DNA of 64,000 nt from Exiguobacterium sp. s48 (GCF_018617395.1 NZ_JACSKC010000001.1:1736001-1800000); one strand, 5' to 3'. Numbered from the stretch's first letter, positions 26,212-39,437 are shown. The notes: generated by a model not told the origin, from the letters alone. A program made the numbers and translations.

Positions 26212-27993
26212 ATGACGCGTAATCGAATGACGTTTATCTTCATCCTAGTGATGTTGATTGCCGTCAGTCTCACTTTATTAATTCGACATCAGTCGATTAA
26301 CCCAATCGCTACCGTGAATAAGGGCGAAGCTTCTCTTCTCTCCTCTTCTGTCGACGAAGAGATTTTGCGACTGGACGGCTCATGGCGGTATGAGTCAGGA
26401 ATTGTTAACCAAGTTGATCGCCGCTCGTATCGAACCATTCCATTTACAACGCCTTATCGGGCATCCACATATGAACTCGACCTCACGTTACCAACCGGAA
26501 CGTATGCCTTACTCATCCCAAAATCACTATCCTCCTCGACGATTTTGATCGATGGGGAGGCTGTCGAAACGACCCAAATCGGAAACAATCGTCTCATCGA
26601 ACAGCCGTCTCTACTTTTGCTCGATGATGAGACAAAACAATTCCGACTGACGATTCAACATGAACGACAGGCAGGGAATTCCGCACCTATCGAAGAAAGT
26701 ATATTGGTCGGACCGTTACATGCCATCATCACCACTCAAAATGCTTATGCTGGCTACGAATTTTTCATGTTGCTCATTTCACTATTGATTGCCATGTTCT
26801 ATGCCATCGTGTATCTCTTTCACCGAAATGAACGTTTGTACGGTTTCGGGACAGCCTTCTTTTTATTGACGAGTCTTTCCATCATGTCTCGAGACGGCAT
26901 GTGGATCTCCGGCAGTGACAAGTTGACGTTAAGTTCAGCATTACTGAGCATCATCATGTTGATTGAATTTTCGAGATGTTTGGAACGTGTATCATTTGAC
27001 CGGTTTTTAGCCATTTCGAGATATCCGCTGTACGGATTGACTGGTTTAGCTATCCTCTTGCCTTCTTCCGTTTACGAAGTGTTCGAATATTTCGTATGGA
27101 TGATCGTTTTATTTATCACGTTCTTCTGGGTCGGTTTGAACATCGGATGGCTCCTTGAAAAGTACAGAACAGGCAATCCGCTAGAATTATTAACTTTCAC
27201 GCTCGCCCAGCTCGTCGGGTATATCGGAATTATGACGTCGACGTTCATCGTGTCGCCTAATCAGCAGCTATACGCCAATACGTTTACCATCATTTATTTT
27301 CTATTGATGTTTTTACTTCTACCGATTCACTTATCTACGGACAAAAAGAAGAAGCAACAAGTCGAAGCACTGGCCTCTCAGCATGAGATGTCCTTCTTCA
27401 ATGCTCAAATCAAACCTCACTTCCTATACAATACGTTCGGAAATGTGATTGCACTCTGTTATACGTCTCCACCTGATGCGGCTCGTCTACTCAGTCACTT
27501 GAGCACTTACGTCCGCTTCATTTTTGAAAATGGTCGAACGGAAAACGAGATTTCCATTCGACAAGAGGTGGATATGATTGACTCGTATCTCGCCATTGAA
27601 CAGACGCGGTTTCGCGATTCGTTCGAGGTTGTCAAAGAAATTGATGAATCTCTTTTAGACTGTTCCATCCCACCGTTATTGATTCAGCCACTCGTTGAGA
27701 ATGCCGTTCGACATGGACTCTACCGACACCCTGGACAAAAGCGGCTCATCCTTTCCATTCAAGAACAGGCTGGAATGATTGTGATTCGTGTTCAAGATAC
27801 AGGAAGTGGATTTGACCCTAACGTATCAAACGAAACATCTGGGATTGGGCTTTGCAATATTAAAAGTCGAATCGAACACCTTCATGGTGCAACGTTTGAC
27901 TTAACTTCTACTTTAAAAAAAGGCACGATCATTCACCTGCGTTTACCAAAACAAGAAAGGACGAATCACATCAATGCGTACGATTTTAATTGA
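26212..27993 (+). CDS. LytS-type sensor histidine kinase with 7TM region
   Basis: 593 residues from ATG 26212 (GAAGGGA 8 nt upstream; a GTG at 26206 is too close). Layout: helix 5-23, an extracellular beta-rich domain to about 180 that resembles a 7TMR-DISM extracellular domain, seven hydrophobic helices to about 375, then the His_kinase box with phosphoacceptor in QIKPHFLYNTFGNVIALC and HATPase_c (VENAVRHGLYRH, DTGSGFD, GIGLCNIKSR). The gene overlaps the downstream response regulator by 20 bp, so the two are co-translated partners. Confidence 0.9.
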   Translation: MTRNRMTFIFILVMLIAVSLTLLIRHQSINPIATVNKGEASLLSSSVDEEILRLDGSWRYESGIVNQVDRRSYRTIPFTTPYRASTYELDLTLPTGTYALLIPKSLSSSTILIDGEAVETTQIGNNRLIEQPSLLLLDDETKQFRLTIQHERQAGNSAPIEESILVGPLHAIITTQNAYAGYEFFMLLISLLIAMFYAIVYLFHRNERLYGFGTAFFLLTSLSIMSRDGMWISGSDKLTLSSALLSIIMLIEFSRCLERVSFDRFLAISRYPLYGLTGLAILLPSSVYEVFEYFVWMIVLFITFFWVGLNIGWLLEKYRTGNPLELLTFTLAQLVGYIGIMTSTFIVSPNQQLYANTFTIIYFLLMFLLLPIHLSTDKKKKQQVEALASQHEMSFFNAQIKPHFLYNTFGNVIALCYTSPPDAARLLSHLSTYVRFIFENGRTENEISIRQEVDMIDSYLAIEQTRFRDSFEVVKEIDESLLDCSIPPLLIQPLVENAVRHGLYRHPGQKRLILSIQEQAGMIVIRVQDTGSGFDPNVSNETSGIGLCNIKSRIEHLHGATFDLTSTLKKGTIIHLRLPKQERTNHINAYDFN

Positions 27994-28753
27994 AGATGAA
28001 CATCATCTCTTAGGAATGATGGAGCGAATTGTAAAAGAGGAGCCTTCTCTTGAGTGGGTAGGCTCGTTCCAAAGCCCAACTAAAGCCCTTACATTTATTC
28101 AGGAGCACCCGGTCGACCTCGTCTTTTTAGATATCGAGATGCCTGAAATGACCGGGCTCGAATTGGCGACCTATTTGCCGGAACGGACGCAAGTCGTCTT
28201 CACGACCGCCCATCAGCAGTATGCCGTCGAAGCGTTCAATTTGCATGCCACGCATTACTTGTTGAAGCCCATCACAGAGCAGATGATTCATAACGTCATT
28301 CCGCGTATCATCCAGCGCTATGAGGCGATTCAACAAAAGAATCTCAATCAATCTTGTCGCATACAATTTCTAGATCGTTTTTCGGTACGAACACAAGATG
28401 GAAATCTTGTGAAGTGGCCAACACAAAAAACAGAGGAGTTATTTGCCTACTTAGTTTTTCATCGTAAGCAGGTCATTAATAAGTGGGTGCTTGCCGAAAC
28501 CCTTTACCCGGACATCGATGAACCACAACGCGCCTTACACAACGTATACAACACGATTTATCGATTGAAAAAGACGTTAGCTGAACATAACCTCGATATA
28601 ACTGTTAATACAATAAATAATGGCTATTCTATCGAGCTTGGTGACTCCTGTGTGTGTGACTATTATGAATGGCTCGATGCGAAAGACGCTTCCGTTTCGA
28701 AGACCGAAATCAAAAATCGTTTATTTGTTGATAAAGATTATACATGGCATTGA
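27974..28753 (+). CDS. Response regulator with SARP-type winged-helix domain
   Basis: 259 residues. Receiver domain 1-115 with phosphoacceptor Asp53 (FLDIEMPEMTG) and the Lys in LLKPIT; residues about 135-205 are a winged helix of the OmpR/SARP type (KTEELFAYLVFHRKQVINKWVLAETLYPD... ALHNVYNTIYRLKKTL). The family usually continues with a bacterial transcriptional activator domain of more than 100 residues; only about 50 are left here. LytS-type kinases are normally paired with LytTR regulators, so this pairing is less common. It overlaps the kinase gene. Confidence 0.88.
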   Translation: MRTILIEDEHHLLGMMERIVKEEPSLEWVGSFQSPTKALTFIQEHPVDLVFLDIEMPEMTGLELATYLPERTQVVFTTAHQQYAVEAFNLHATHYLLKPITEQMIHNVIPRIIQRYEAIQQKNLNQSCRIQFLDRFSVRTQDGNLVKWPTQKTEELFAYLVFHRKQVINKWVLAETLYPDIDEPQRALHNVYNTIYRLKKTLAEHNLDITVNTINNGYSIELGDSCVCDYYEWLDAKDASVSKTEIKNRLFVDKDYTWH

Positions 28754-28787
28754 AAAAGGCATCTCACTTCAACGGTGAGATGCCTTC
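28753..28787. terminator. Bidirectional intrinsic terminator
   Basis: Perfect 12-bp arms AAGGCATCTCAC / GTGAGATGCCTT; A tract on the left and T-rich sequence on the right. It separates the response regulator gene from the convergent SDR gene. Confidence 0.88.
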
Positions 28788-28815
28788 TTCTTGTTGTATC
28801 ATCGAACGTTCTCTA

Positions 28816-29577
28816 TTACCGCCCAGTAAACCCTCCGTCAACGTGAAGATGTTGGCCATTCACCCATGCGCCGTCTGGGCCCATCAAGAAAGCGACGAAG
28901 CGAGCCGTATCTTCAGGCGTCCCCATTCGCTTGTAAGGAAATAATGGTAGCAAGTGTTCGCGAAGTTCGTCATTGATCCAACCCGTATCCGTCGGTCCCG
29001 GATCGAACGCATTCACCGAAATGCCGTATTCTCCTAATCCATTCGCCAACGCAGGTGTGATGGCAATCAATGCACCTTTCGTTGCGATGTAGGCCAGGTT
29101 ATTCGCATCCGGTCCCCCCGATACGAAGAACAGGATTCGCCCATCTTGATGTCCCGCTTGTTTATAGCGCTCAATAAACGCAAAGGTGAGTCCGAGTGTC
29201 CCTTCGTTATTCACCAGGTAATGTTTTCTCAATACGTCGGTCGTAAAGTTCTCGACGTTGACATGTCGCTCATAGGTCGCGTTATGGATTAGCCTGCTCG
29301 GTATACCAAGTTTAGCTTCCATTCGATCAAGTAATCCGACCTCGTCTCCTGAAGCCAAATCGTATGCCTCATGCTCGACACGGGTCCCTTCTTCAGTCAG
29401 TTCTTGAACCAATCGTTCGATGAAGCCAATTTCTTCCCCGATTCCTTCTTTAGCGTCAAACGGACTCCAGTGCGTCAAGTACAAGTCATGTCCTTCAGAA
29501 GCAAGTTTTCGCGCAATCGCAGCACCGATGCCTTGATTGCGACTGACGCCAGTAATGAGTGTAAGTGGTTTGTTCAT
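28816..29577 (-). CDS. Short-chain dehydrogenase/reductase
   Basis: 253 residues of the classical SDR type: cofactor motif TGVSRNQGIG near residues 9-18, NAT at the NxA position, active-site Ser in FFVSGG, catalytic YIATK (Tyr-x-x-x-Lys), and the C-terminal GPDGAWVNGQHLHVDGGFTGR. An NAD(P)-dependent oxidoreductase; the substrate is not deducible. It resembles 3-oxoacyl-ACP reductase-like enzymes but is not next to fatty-acid genes. It is divergent from a VOC family gene, across a 220-bp spacer. Confidence 0.85.
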   Translation of the reverse strand: MNKPLTLITGVSRNQGIGAAIARKLASEGHDLYLTHWSPFDAKEGIGEEIGFIERLVQELTEEGTRVEHEAYDLASGDEVGLLDRMEAKLGIPSRLIHNATYERHVNVENFTTDVLRKHYLVNNEGTLGLTFAFIERYKQAGHQDGRILFFVSGGPDANNLAYIATKGALIAITPALANGLGEYGISVNAFDPGPTDTGWINDELREHLLPLFPYKRMGTPEDTARFVAFLMGPDGAWVNGQHLHVDGGFTGR

Positions 29578-29797
29578 GATGTCCTCCGATTCTATTTGTT
29601 TGTCCTGTTTAGTTTATTAATGAATCGGTGCCATCATGATTCCCCTTCCCTTGATTATTGCTTTCATAATATCTCACTCTCCTCAGAATAAATCCATTTC
29701 ATAAGCTGTTTTCAATTATAATAGAGATAGTTTTTTTACTTGCTTCTGTACATATCACCTTTCCATAAACTACTACAGATTAAAAGGAGTGATTCGA

Positions 29798-30169
29798 ATG
29801 AACTTGATTCAAGGCATTGGACAAATCTACATTCCCGTCAAAGAGTTAGATCGAGCTATCACATTCTATCAAAACATCCTGGAACTGCCTCTTCTTTTCC
29901 AAGCGGGAACGCTCGCGTTTTTCAATTGCGGTGGCATCCGCCTCATGTTATCTCCTCCTGAAAACGAAGAATTCGCAACATCGAGTCCCATTCTTTACTT
30001 GAGTGTTGAATCCATCGATGATGCTTATACTCAGTTGAAAAATGTAGGGGTGTCTTTCATGGATCAGCCTCATCTCGTCGCCAAAATGGACACAACAGAA
30101 ACGTGGATGAGCTTCTTTCGAGATTCAGAGCATAATCTTCTTGCGCTACTATGCGAAAAGACAACCTAA
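29798..30169 (+). CDS. VOC (glyoxalase/bleomycin resistance) family protein
   Basis: 123 residues from ATG 29798 (AAAGGAGTG upstream; an in-frame GTG at 29789 lies inside that site). One glyoxalase-type beta-alpha-beta-beta-beta module pair: GIGQIYIPVKELDRAITFYQN at the start and MSFFRDSEHNLLAL at the end. Members bind a divalent metal and act as isomerases, dioxygenases or drug-binding proteins; the substrate is unknown. TATAAT at 29717-29722 may be its -10 box but lacks a convincing -35. Confidence 0.82.
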   Translation: MNLIQGIGQIYIPVKELDRAITFYQNILELPLLFQAGTLAFFNCGGIRLMLSPPENEEFATSSPILYLSVESIDDAYTQLKNVGVSFMDQPHLVAKMDTTETWMSFFRDSEHNLLALLCEKTT

Positions 30170-30177
30170 CGTCTGAA

Positions 30178-30216
30178 ACAAAACAAGCGACCGCTCGCGC
30201 GGTCGCTTGTTTGTTT
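30178..30216. terminator. Bidirectional intrinsic terminator
   Basis: Perfect 13-bp arms AAACAAGCGACCG / CGGTCGCTTGTTT with a 6-nt loop, T-rich on both sides, between the VOC gene and mbl. Confidence 0.92.
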
Positions 30217-31201
30217 ATTTCAATCGATCTAAGTTTTCGAGCATGATTCCCGTTCCGTGCGCGACACTGAGTGTTGGCTCCTCAGCCATCATGACCGGCA
30301 ACATGACGCGTTCTGCGACAAGTTGGTCAAGACCGTGAAGGAGTGCCCCCCCACCTGTCATGATGATGCCGCGGTCGATGATATCCGCTGCGAGTTCCGG
30401 AGGTGTCTGTTCGAGGACACGCTTCGCTGCTTCTACGATTTCATTGGCTGATTCCGCCATCGCTTCACGAAGCTCTTCTGATGTGATGGTCACCGTACGT
30501 GGCAATCCACGTACCATGTCACGTCCACGAATGTCCATCGATTCGTTCCGTCCTCCTGGGAAGACCGTTGCGATTTCTTTCTTGATTTGTTCTGCCGTAC
30601 GTTCTCCGATGATGAGCTTGTGCTTCTCTTTGATGGCACGAAGGATATCCGTATCGAAACGATCCCCTGCAATCTTGATTGTCTCACCGCAGACGATGTC
30701 ACCCATCGACAGGATGGCGACGTCTGTCGTCCCACCACCGATGTCGATGATCATATGACCGACCGGCTTCCAAATATCCATGCCTGAACCGACAGCTGCC
30801 GCTTTCGGTTCGACGGCGAGGAAGACTTCCTTCGCTCCTGCTTTTTCAGCAGCCTCACGAATAGCTTTTGCTTCGACCGGCGTCACGTTCGCAGGGGTAC
30901 AAATCAACATGCGAATGCCACCGAAGAAGCCACGGACTTGGATTTTCTCGATGAAGTGACGGAGCATTTCCTCTGTTGTGGCGAAATCGGCGATGACTCC
31001 GTCGCGGAGAGGACGGATCGCCACGATATCCCCAGGTGTACGACCAACCATCTCATACGCTTCTGAACCGACTGCTAGTACTTTCCCTGTAGAGCGTTTC
31101 ATGGCAACGACTGAAGGTTCGTCTAAGACGATTCCTTTCCCTTTGACGTGAATGACAACGTTCGCTGTCCCTAAATCAATCCCGATATCTTTTGAAAACA
31201 T
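30215..31201 (-). CDS. mbl: MreB-like cell-shape actin homologue
   Basis: 328 residues: IGIDLGTANVVIHVKGKGIVLDEPSVVA, IDIGGGTTDVAILSMG and IIMTGGGALLHGLDQLVAERVMLPV are actin-fold phosphate and adenosine motifs. It forms membrane-bound filaments that guide lateral wall synthesis. The position directly after murA is that of B. subtilis mbl, except that spoIIID is missing. GGAGGAA precedes the ATG. Confidence 0.94.
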   Translation of the reverse strand: MFSKDIGIDLGTANVVIHVKGKGIVLDEPSVVAMKRSTGKVLAVGSEAYEMVGRTPGDIVAIRPLRDGVIADFATTEEMLRHFIEKIQVRGFFGGIRMLICTPANVTPVEAKAIREAAEKAGAKEVFLAVEPKAAAVGSGMDIWKPVGHMIIDIGGGTTDVAILSMGDIVCGETIKIAGDRFDTDILRAIKEKHKLIIGERTAEQIKKEIATVFPGGRNESMDIRGRDMVRGLPRTVTITSEELREAMAESANEIVEAAKRVLEQTPPELAADIIDRGIIMTGGGALLHGLDQLVAERVMLPVMMAEEPTLSVAHGTGIMLENLDRLK

Positions 31202-31234
31202 GATGTATAGGTTCCTCCGTTCGATTCTTCATTG

Positions 31235-31262
31235 AAAAGAGCGAGAAGAGTCTCTCCTCGCC
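31235..31262 (-). terminator. Weak terminator after murA
   Basis: GCGAGAAG / CTCCTCGC arms with one mismatch, followed on the minus strand by TCTTTT. It lies between murA and mbl and may allow read-through into mbl. Confidence 0.45.
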
Positions 31263-31282
31263 CTCTCATTCGTACTCGTTTC

Positions 31283-32584
31283 TTAGTTCTGAACCATTTC
31301 TTCAGCAACTTCGACAGTTCCTTCAATACGCTCGATGTCTGCACCGAGTGCTTGAAGTTTCTTGTGGAAGTCAACGTATCCACGGTCGATATGATATAAA
31401 TCTCCAACGCGTGTCTCTTCTTCCGCGATGAGACCTGCTAGAATAAGTGCTGCTCCAGCACGAAGGTCCGTTGCGACAACTTCCGCTCCCTGGAGGCGTA
31501 CGCCACCTTTGACGATTGCCGAGCGTCCTTCAATCTTAATGTCCGCGTTCATACGGCGGAACTCTTCCACGTGCATGAAGCGATTCTCAAACACTGTTTC
31601 CGTGATGACAGATGTGCCGCCCGCTTTCAAGACGAGTGCCATCATTTGTGACTGCATGTCTGTCGGGAATCCTGGGTGTGGCATCGTCTTCACATCAACC
31701 GGCTTCAATTCGTCTGGTGCCGTGACACGCATACCTTCTGCCGTATCCTCGAAGTGGACACCCATTTCTTCCATTTTTGAAATCAATGGACGAAGGTGCT
31801 CACGTTCTGCACCGATGACTTCGATGTCACTACCTGTGATGGCACCTGCGACGAGGAACGTACCTGCTTCGATGCGGTCAGGAATGATCGAGTGTTCTGC
31901 ACCGCGAAGTGTTTCGACACCTTCGATGCGGATTGTTTCTGTACCTGCACCGCGAACGTGTGCGCCCATTCCGTTTAAGAAGTTCGCAAGGTCGACAATC
32001 TCAGGTTCTTTTGCAACGTTCTCGATGATAGTCGTACCCTCTGCAAGCACAGCTGCCATCATGATGTTCTCTGTCGCACCAACAGATGGGAAGTCCAAGT
32101 AGATTTTAGCGCCTTGGAGACGGCCTTCTACAGAAGCTTCCACGAATCCGTTTCCGATGACCGTTTTCGCACCCATCGCTTCGAATCCTTTTAAGTGGAG
32201 GTCAATCGGACGTGAGCCGATTGAGCATCCGCCTGGCATCGCTACACGAGCGTGACCGAGACGGGCAAGAAGAGGTCCCATGACGAGGATTGAAGCACGC
32301 ATCTTCCGCACATATTCAAGCGGTGCTTCATCTTTGATGTCGCCCGACGCATCGACAGTTACTTCATTCTTTTCTTCATTGAACGATACCTCTGCACCGA
32401 GGTGACGAAGTACTTTGTTAATCGTGTACACGTCAGCAAGACGTGGTACGTTTTGTAAGATTGACTTTCCTTCGCTAGCTAATAGAGTGGCAACCAATGT
32501 TTTGAGTACGGCGTTTTTTGCTCCCTCAACGCGCACAGTACCTGACAGTTTACGTCCTCCACGGACTACAATCAAATCCTTCAT
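31283..32584 (-). CDS. murA: UDP-N-acetylglucosamine 1-carboxyvinyltransferase
   Basis: 433 residues. Lys23 and Asn24 ([10 protein letters not shown]) and the active-site Cys120 in [11 protein letters not shown] are present; Cys at this position is the residue alkylated by fosfomycin. It transfers enolpyruvate from PEP to UDP-GlcNAc in the first committed step of peptidoglycan synthesis. Located downstream of ywzB and the atp operon as in B. subtilis. The 243 bp between ywzB and murA hold no gene and no clear promoter; a small ATCCG/CGGAT dyad lies at about 32634-32647. Confidence 0.95.
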   Translation of the reverse strand: MKDLIVVRGGRKLSGTVRVEGAKNAVLKTLVATLLASEGKSILQNVPRLADVYTINKVLRHLGAEVSFNEEKNEVTVDASGDIKDEAPLEYVRKMRASILVMGPLLARLGHARVAMPGGCSIGSRPIDLHLKGFEAMGAKTVIGNGFVEASVEGRLQGAKIYLDFPSVGATENIMMAAVLAEGTTIIENVAKEPEIVDLANFLNGMGAHVRGAGTETIRIEGVETLRGAEHSIIPDRIEAGTFLVAGAITGSDIEVIGAEREHLRPLISKMEEMGVHFEDTAEGMRVTAPDELKPVDVKTMPHPGFPTDMQSQMMALVLKAGGTSVITETVFENRFMHVEEFRRMNADIKIEGRSAIVKGGVRLQGAEVVATDLRAGAALILAGLIAEEETRVGDLYHIDRGYVDFHKKLQALGADIERIEGTVEVAEEMVQN

Positions 32585-32827
32585 ATCTCTCTTTGTCCTC
32601 CAACTTCATTGTTTTTTTATATAGTGCGTCGATATCCGATTCCGGATGTGATGATGTCGATTATTTGAATGGTTTGTAAAACGTGATGGTGTTTCATTCA
32701 TCAATCAATCTGAATAATAAATAAGTGCAAACTGAATGAAAAAACATCATGTCAGACGAATTTATCCTACATGATAATCATATAGGAGTCGTTACAGCAG
32801 GATTACAGTTTGTTAAATATTCTGCGA

Positions 32828-33046
32828 CTACTGTATAGGTGCGAGCGCCTGCGCCAGTCGGATATACTCCAAAAAGAACTGGGCAATCAGCGAACCGAAG
32901 ACAACCGCGACGAGAACGCGCAAGACAGCAGCCTGCGGACTCCTCACTTGATTGAGCAACTTGTCCCATTTGACGGGTAAGAGTGCCCACCAAGCGACGT
33001 AAATCGCTATGACATAAATCGCTAGCGAAAATACGGTATTGATCAT
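32828..33046 (-). CDS. ywzB: DUF1146 family membrane protein (YwzB)
   Basis: 72 residues with two predicted helices (IYVIAIYVAWWAL and VLVAVVFGSLIAQFFLEYI). The WWALLPVKWDKLL segment and the position between atpC and murA match the YwzB/DUF1146 family. GAGGGGA precedes the ATG by 7 nt. Function unknown. Confidence 0.82.
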   Translation of the reverse strand: MINTVFSLAIYVIAIYVAWWALLPVKWDKLLNQVRSPQAAVLRVLVAVVFGSLIAQFFLEYIRLAQALAPIQ

Positions 33047-33185
33047 CGACGATTCCCCTCTTTTCTAAAATTCGTACCATTTTTAATCATATCATGTCAT
33101 GTTAGAGAAAAAAAGACTTAGGGTCTTAAGCTTCGAGCGGTTTGAACCATTCGATCAACTCACTTTCTCTACAAGCACACCAAAA

Positions 33186-33232
33186 GGGACGTCATCAGCA
33201 GTAATGCCTTACTACAGTAATTGACGTCCCTC
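33186..33232 (-). terminator. Intrinsic terminator after EAL-HDOD gene
   Basis: GGGACGTCA / TGACGTCCC arms enclose a second dyad (AGTAATGCCTTACT); the minus strand continues with CTTTTGG. Confidence 0.65.
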
Positions 33233-33246
33233 ACATATTTCAAACA

Positions 33247-34437
33247 TTATTCAATCGATTCGTCAAGGCTACGAGACCAGCGAATCGCTTCGACGTAATA
33301 TTGAGACCAATCAGAATCTGTGTTATGAAGTGGAATCGTCAACTTTTCGTAGGCGATGACATCCTCTAAAAGCTTTCGCAAACCATTCTGTTCACCGAGT
33401 AACGCCGCCTTAACAGGAGGTGCCACCGGAAGCTCCGCAATCAACGTCTGCATCGCCTCATCGAGAATGACGTCGAGTGATGAGAAGATTCCTGTGATAA
33501 ATGCATCAAACGGTAATACATCTGTCAATGTATCTTCCGCAATCAATTCCATCATTTTGCCACGGATGACACTCTGCTTGATGAGTTCTTTCGATTCAGA
33601 CGTCTGCATCTCCCGTAGAAGCATCAAATAGGACCATCGTTTCAACTCATCTAACCCAATACGTGCGACGGCCTGTTCAATGGACTGAATCGTTCCTCGC
33701 CCTTTTTGATACACCGTATTGACCGAGCGAAGCATTTTATACGATAAGTCGACACTTCTCTCAATCTGAGCCGAAATGCGCCGGAAACTTGGTTCTGGGC
33801 GATCGAGCTCCTTCAATACTTCGATGAGCGTATGACGCAACGGGTGAACTTCTGCTCCGTGTACGACAATCGGGCGACTAAAGAAATATCCTTGGAACAT
33901 TTTATACCCTAGTCGTTTCGCAATCTCGTACTCTGCCGGAGTTTCAATTTTCTCTGCTAGAAATTCGACCCGATGGCCAAGCGCATCAATTAGTTTTTGT
34001 TGCTGATCCACTGGAGTCGCTTGATAATCGATTTTAATGATGTCGGCGAGTCCGATCAATGGTCGGTATTTCTCTTCAAAAACGAAATCATCCAATGCGA
34101 TGGTATAACCTTGACGCCTTAACGAACGGAGGGACTGCAAGACTTTTTCTGTCGGCTCAACGTGTTCAAGCACTTCGACGACGAGTGATTGACGAGGAAG
34201 TAGTGATGGGACTTCTCCTTCAATCAACGTCTGAGGAAAGTTGATGAACGCACGCGTCCCCTCTGTCAATTCCCGAAAATTGAACACAAGGTAAGCGTTA
34301 TGAATGACGTCAGCCGTCGCTAACGAATCATCCACATTCTCAAAGATATTATTTTCGCTGCGGCGATATAACAATTCGTAGCCGCAAACGCGTAATTGTT
34401 GGTCAAAAATTGGTTGTCGCGCAACGTAAACTTTCAT
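33247..34437 (-). CDS. EAL-HDOD signalling protein (YuxH type)
   Basis: 396 residues: an N-terminal EAL-type fold (VYVARQPIFDQQLRVCGYELLYRRS; residues 1-195) and a C-terminal HDOD domain (about 200-390). The EAL part lacks the full metal-binding set of active phosphodiesterases: the DDFG(T/S)G loop reads DDFVFEEK. So it probably does not hydrolyse c-di-GMP and may act as a binding or scaffold protein. Ends in its own terminator, before ywzB. Role in motility or surface growth is possible but not shown. Confidence 0.85.
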   Translation of the reverse strand: MKVYVARQPIFDQQLRVCGYELLYRRSENNIFENVDDSLATADVIHNAYLVFNFRELTEGTRAFINFPQTLIEGEVPSLLPRQSLVVEVLEHVEPTEKVLQSLRSLRRQGYTIALDDFVFEEKYRPLIGLADIIKIDYQATPVDQQQKLIDALGHRVEFLAEKIETPAEYEIAKRLGYKMFQGYFFSRPIVVHGAEVHPLRHTLIEVLKELDRPEPSFRRISAQIERSVDLSYKMLRSVNTVYQKGRGTIQSIEQAVARIGLDELKRWSYLMLLREMQTSESKELIKQSVIRGKMMELIAEDTLTDVLPFDAFITGIFSSLDVILDEAMQTLIAELPVAPPVKAALLGEQNGLRKLLEDVIAYEKLTIPLHNTDSDWSQYYVEAIRWSRSLDESIE

Positions 34438-34551
34438 TCCTCAATCTCCTTTACGGTAGTTCCCACCTTTATTATCGGCTTTCCTTTCAATATTTTTTAC
34501 TAGTCCAACTATTTAGGGGCGCGACCAAAGACCTATCTTTCATGAGAACAA

Positions 34552-34584
34552 CAAAAAACTCCCACACCAAAGTGTAGGAGTTGA
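34552..34584 (-). terminator. Intrinsic terminator of the atp operon
   Basis: AACTCCCACA / TGTAGGAGTT arms with a U-rich tail on the minus strand, directly after atpC. Confidence 0.85.
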
Positions 34585-34589
34585 CTTAC

Positions 34590-35000
34590 TTAATCGTTCA
34601 TCTCGCGAATGCTCAAGCGGTTGATTGCTTTTTTGAGCGCAAGTTCTGCACGACGGAATTCGAGTTCTGAGAGCTTTGTGTCTTGGAGACGGCGCTCGGC
34701 CCGAACTTTCGCCGCAGAAGCGCGGTCATAGTCAATCTTGTCCGCCATTTCGGCTGTTTCAGCTAAGATCGTCACCGTGTCGGGACGAACTTCCATGAAA
34801 CCGCCACTGATTGCGATCAGCGTGCGTCCACCATCTTCGTGGCGCAGTTTGAGGACTGAGACATCCAGTGGTGTTACCATCGGTACGTGTTTCGGTAAAA
34901 TCCCGACTTCACCTGCGACCGAGCGTGCAATCACCATGCGTGCCTCACCTTCGAAGGCTGCACCATCCGGGGTGACGACGTTGACGTGAAGTGTATTCAT
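34590..35000 (-). CDS. atpC: ATP synthase epsilon subunit
   Basis: 136 residues: N-terminal beta sandwich (LHVNVVTPDGAAFEGEARMVI, GEVGILPKHVPMVTPLDVSVL) and a C-terminal helical pair (RAERRLQDTKLSELEFRRAELALKKAINRL). It is part of the F1 rotor stalk and can inhibit ATP hydrolysis. Last gene of the atp operon, 28 bp after atpD. Confidence 0.95.
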   Translation of the reverse strand: MNTLHVNVVTPDGAAFEGEARMVIARSVAGEVGILPKHVPMVTPLDVSVLKLRHEDGGRTLIAISGGFMEVRPDTVTILAETAEMADKIDYDRASAAKVRAERRLQDTKLSELEFRRAELALKKAINRLSIREMND

Positions 35001-35028
35001 CGTCTAGTTTCCCCCTTCCGCGTAGGTC

Positions 35029-36459
<1,431 letters not shown>

Positions 36460-36482
36460 CTACAATCTAGAGGGCGTGCGCC

Positions 36483-37346
<864 letters not shown>

Positions 37347-37376
37347 TCACCACCTTAATAGACGCTCGTCACCGGA

Positions 37377-38903
<1,527 letters not shown>

Positions 38904-39437
38904 TTACGCATTCAACAATTCACGCTCAAGGCGTGTCAATTTCGTTTCGATTGTATCATCGTACGTCGTGTATCCGACTTGGACACGAAGTCCACCGATG
39001 ACTTTTTCATCGACGACGTTTTTCAACTGGAGCGTCTTACCTAACTTCTCTCCGAAGACGAGTTCGACGTCTTTTAAGTCTGATTCTGATAATGGGTAAG
39101 CACTCGTGACAATACCCTCTGCGATTCCACGGAAGTCGTTGATGTACTCAAGGACAAAGTGTGGGAGCGCCCGTACTTCTTCAGCACGATCGTTTTCGAC
39201 CATCACAAGCAACGTATTCAATACGATTGCCGTCATATCACCAAAGCTATCTTTTAACAGCTGTGCAAGCTCGCTGTCGCTGAATGATGGATTCGTCAAT
39301 ACGTTCATCAATTCAGGCGTCGCGTGGAGCACTTCATCGAGCAGGCGCACTTCCGCTTCGACTTGGTCGAGCATCTCTTGTTCGCGCGCTAAGTCGAAGA
39401 GCGCTTTGGCATAACGTTTTGCTAATGATCCGTTCAT
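38904..39437 (-). CDS. atpH: ATP synthase delta subunit
   Basis: 177 residues: LAKRYAKALFDLAREQ at the N-terminus and VDEKVIGGLRVQVGYTTYDDTIETKLTRLERELL at the C-terminus match the OSCP/delta family, which links the F1 head to the peripheral stalk. It overlaps the end of atpF by 1 bp, giving tight coupling. Confidence 0.96.
   Translation of the reverse strand: MNGSLAKRYAKALFDLAREQEMLDQVEAEVRLLDEVLHATPELMNVLTNPSFSDSELAQLLKDSFGDMTAIVLNTLLVMVENDRAEEVRALPHFVLEYINDFRGIAEGIVTSAYPLSESDLKDVELVFGEKLGKTLQLKNVVDEKVIGGLRVQVGYTTYDDTIETKLTRLERELLNA

Noticed and set aside
31428-32102. 224-codon plus-strand ORF inside murA
   Set aside because: Antisense shadow of a conserved gene, rich in Ser, Pro and Arg with no start site.
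32585-32827. Structured leader of murA
   Set aside because: Only one small ATCCG/CGGAT dyad is seen; no stable fold or promoter is convincing.
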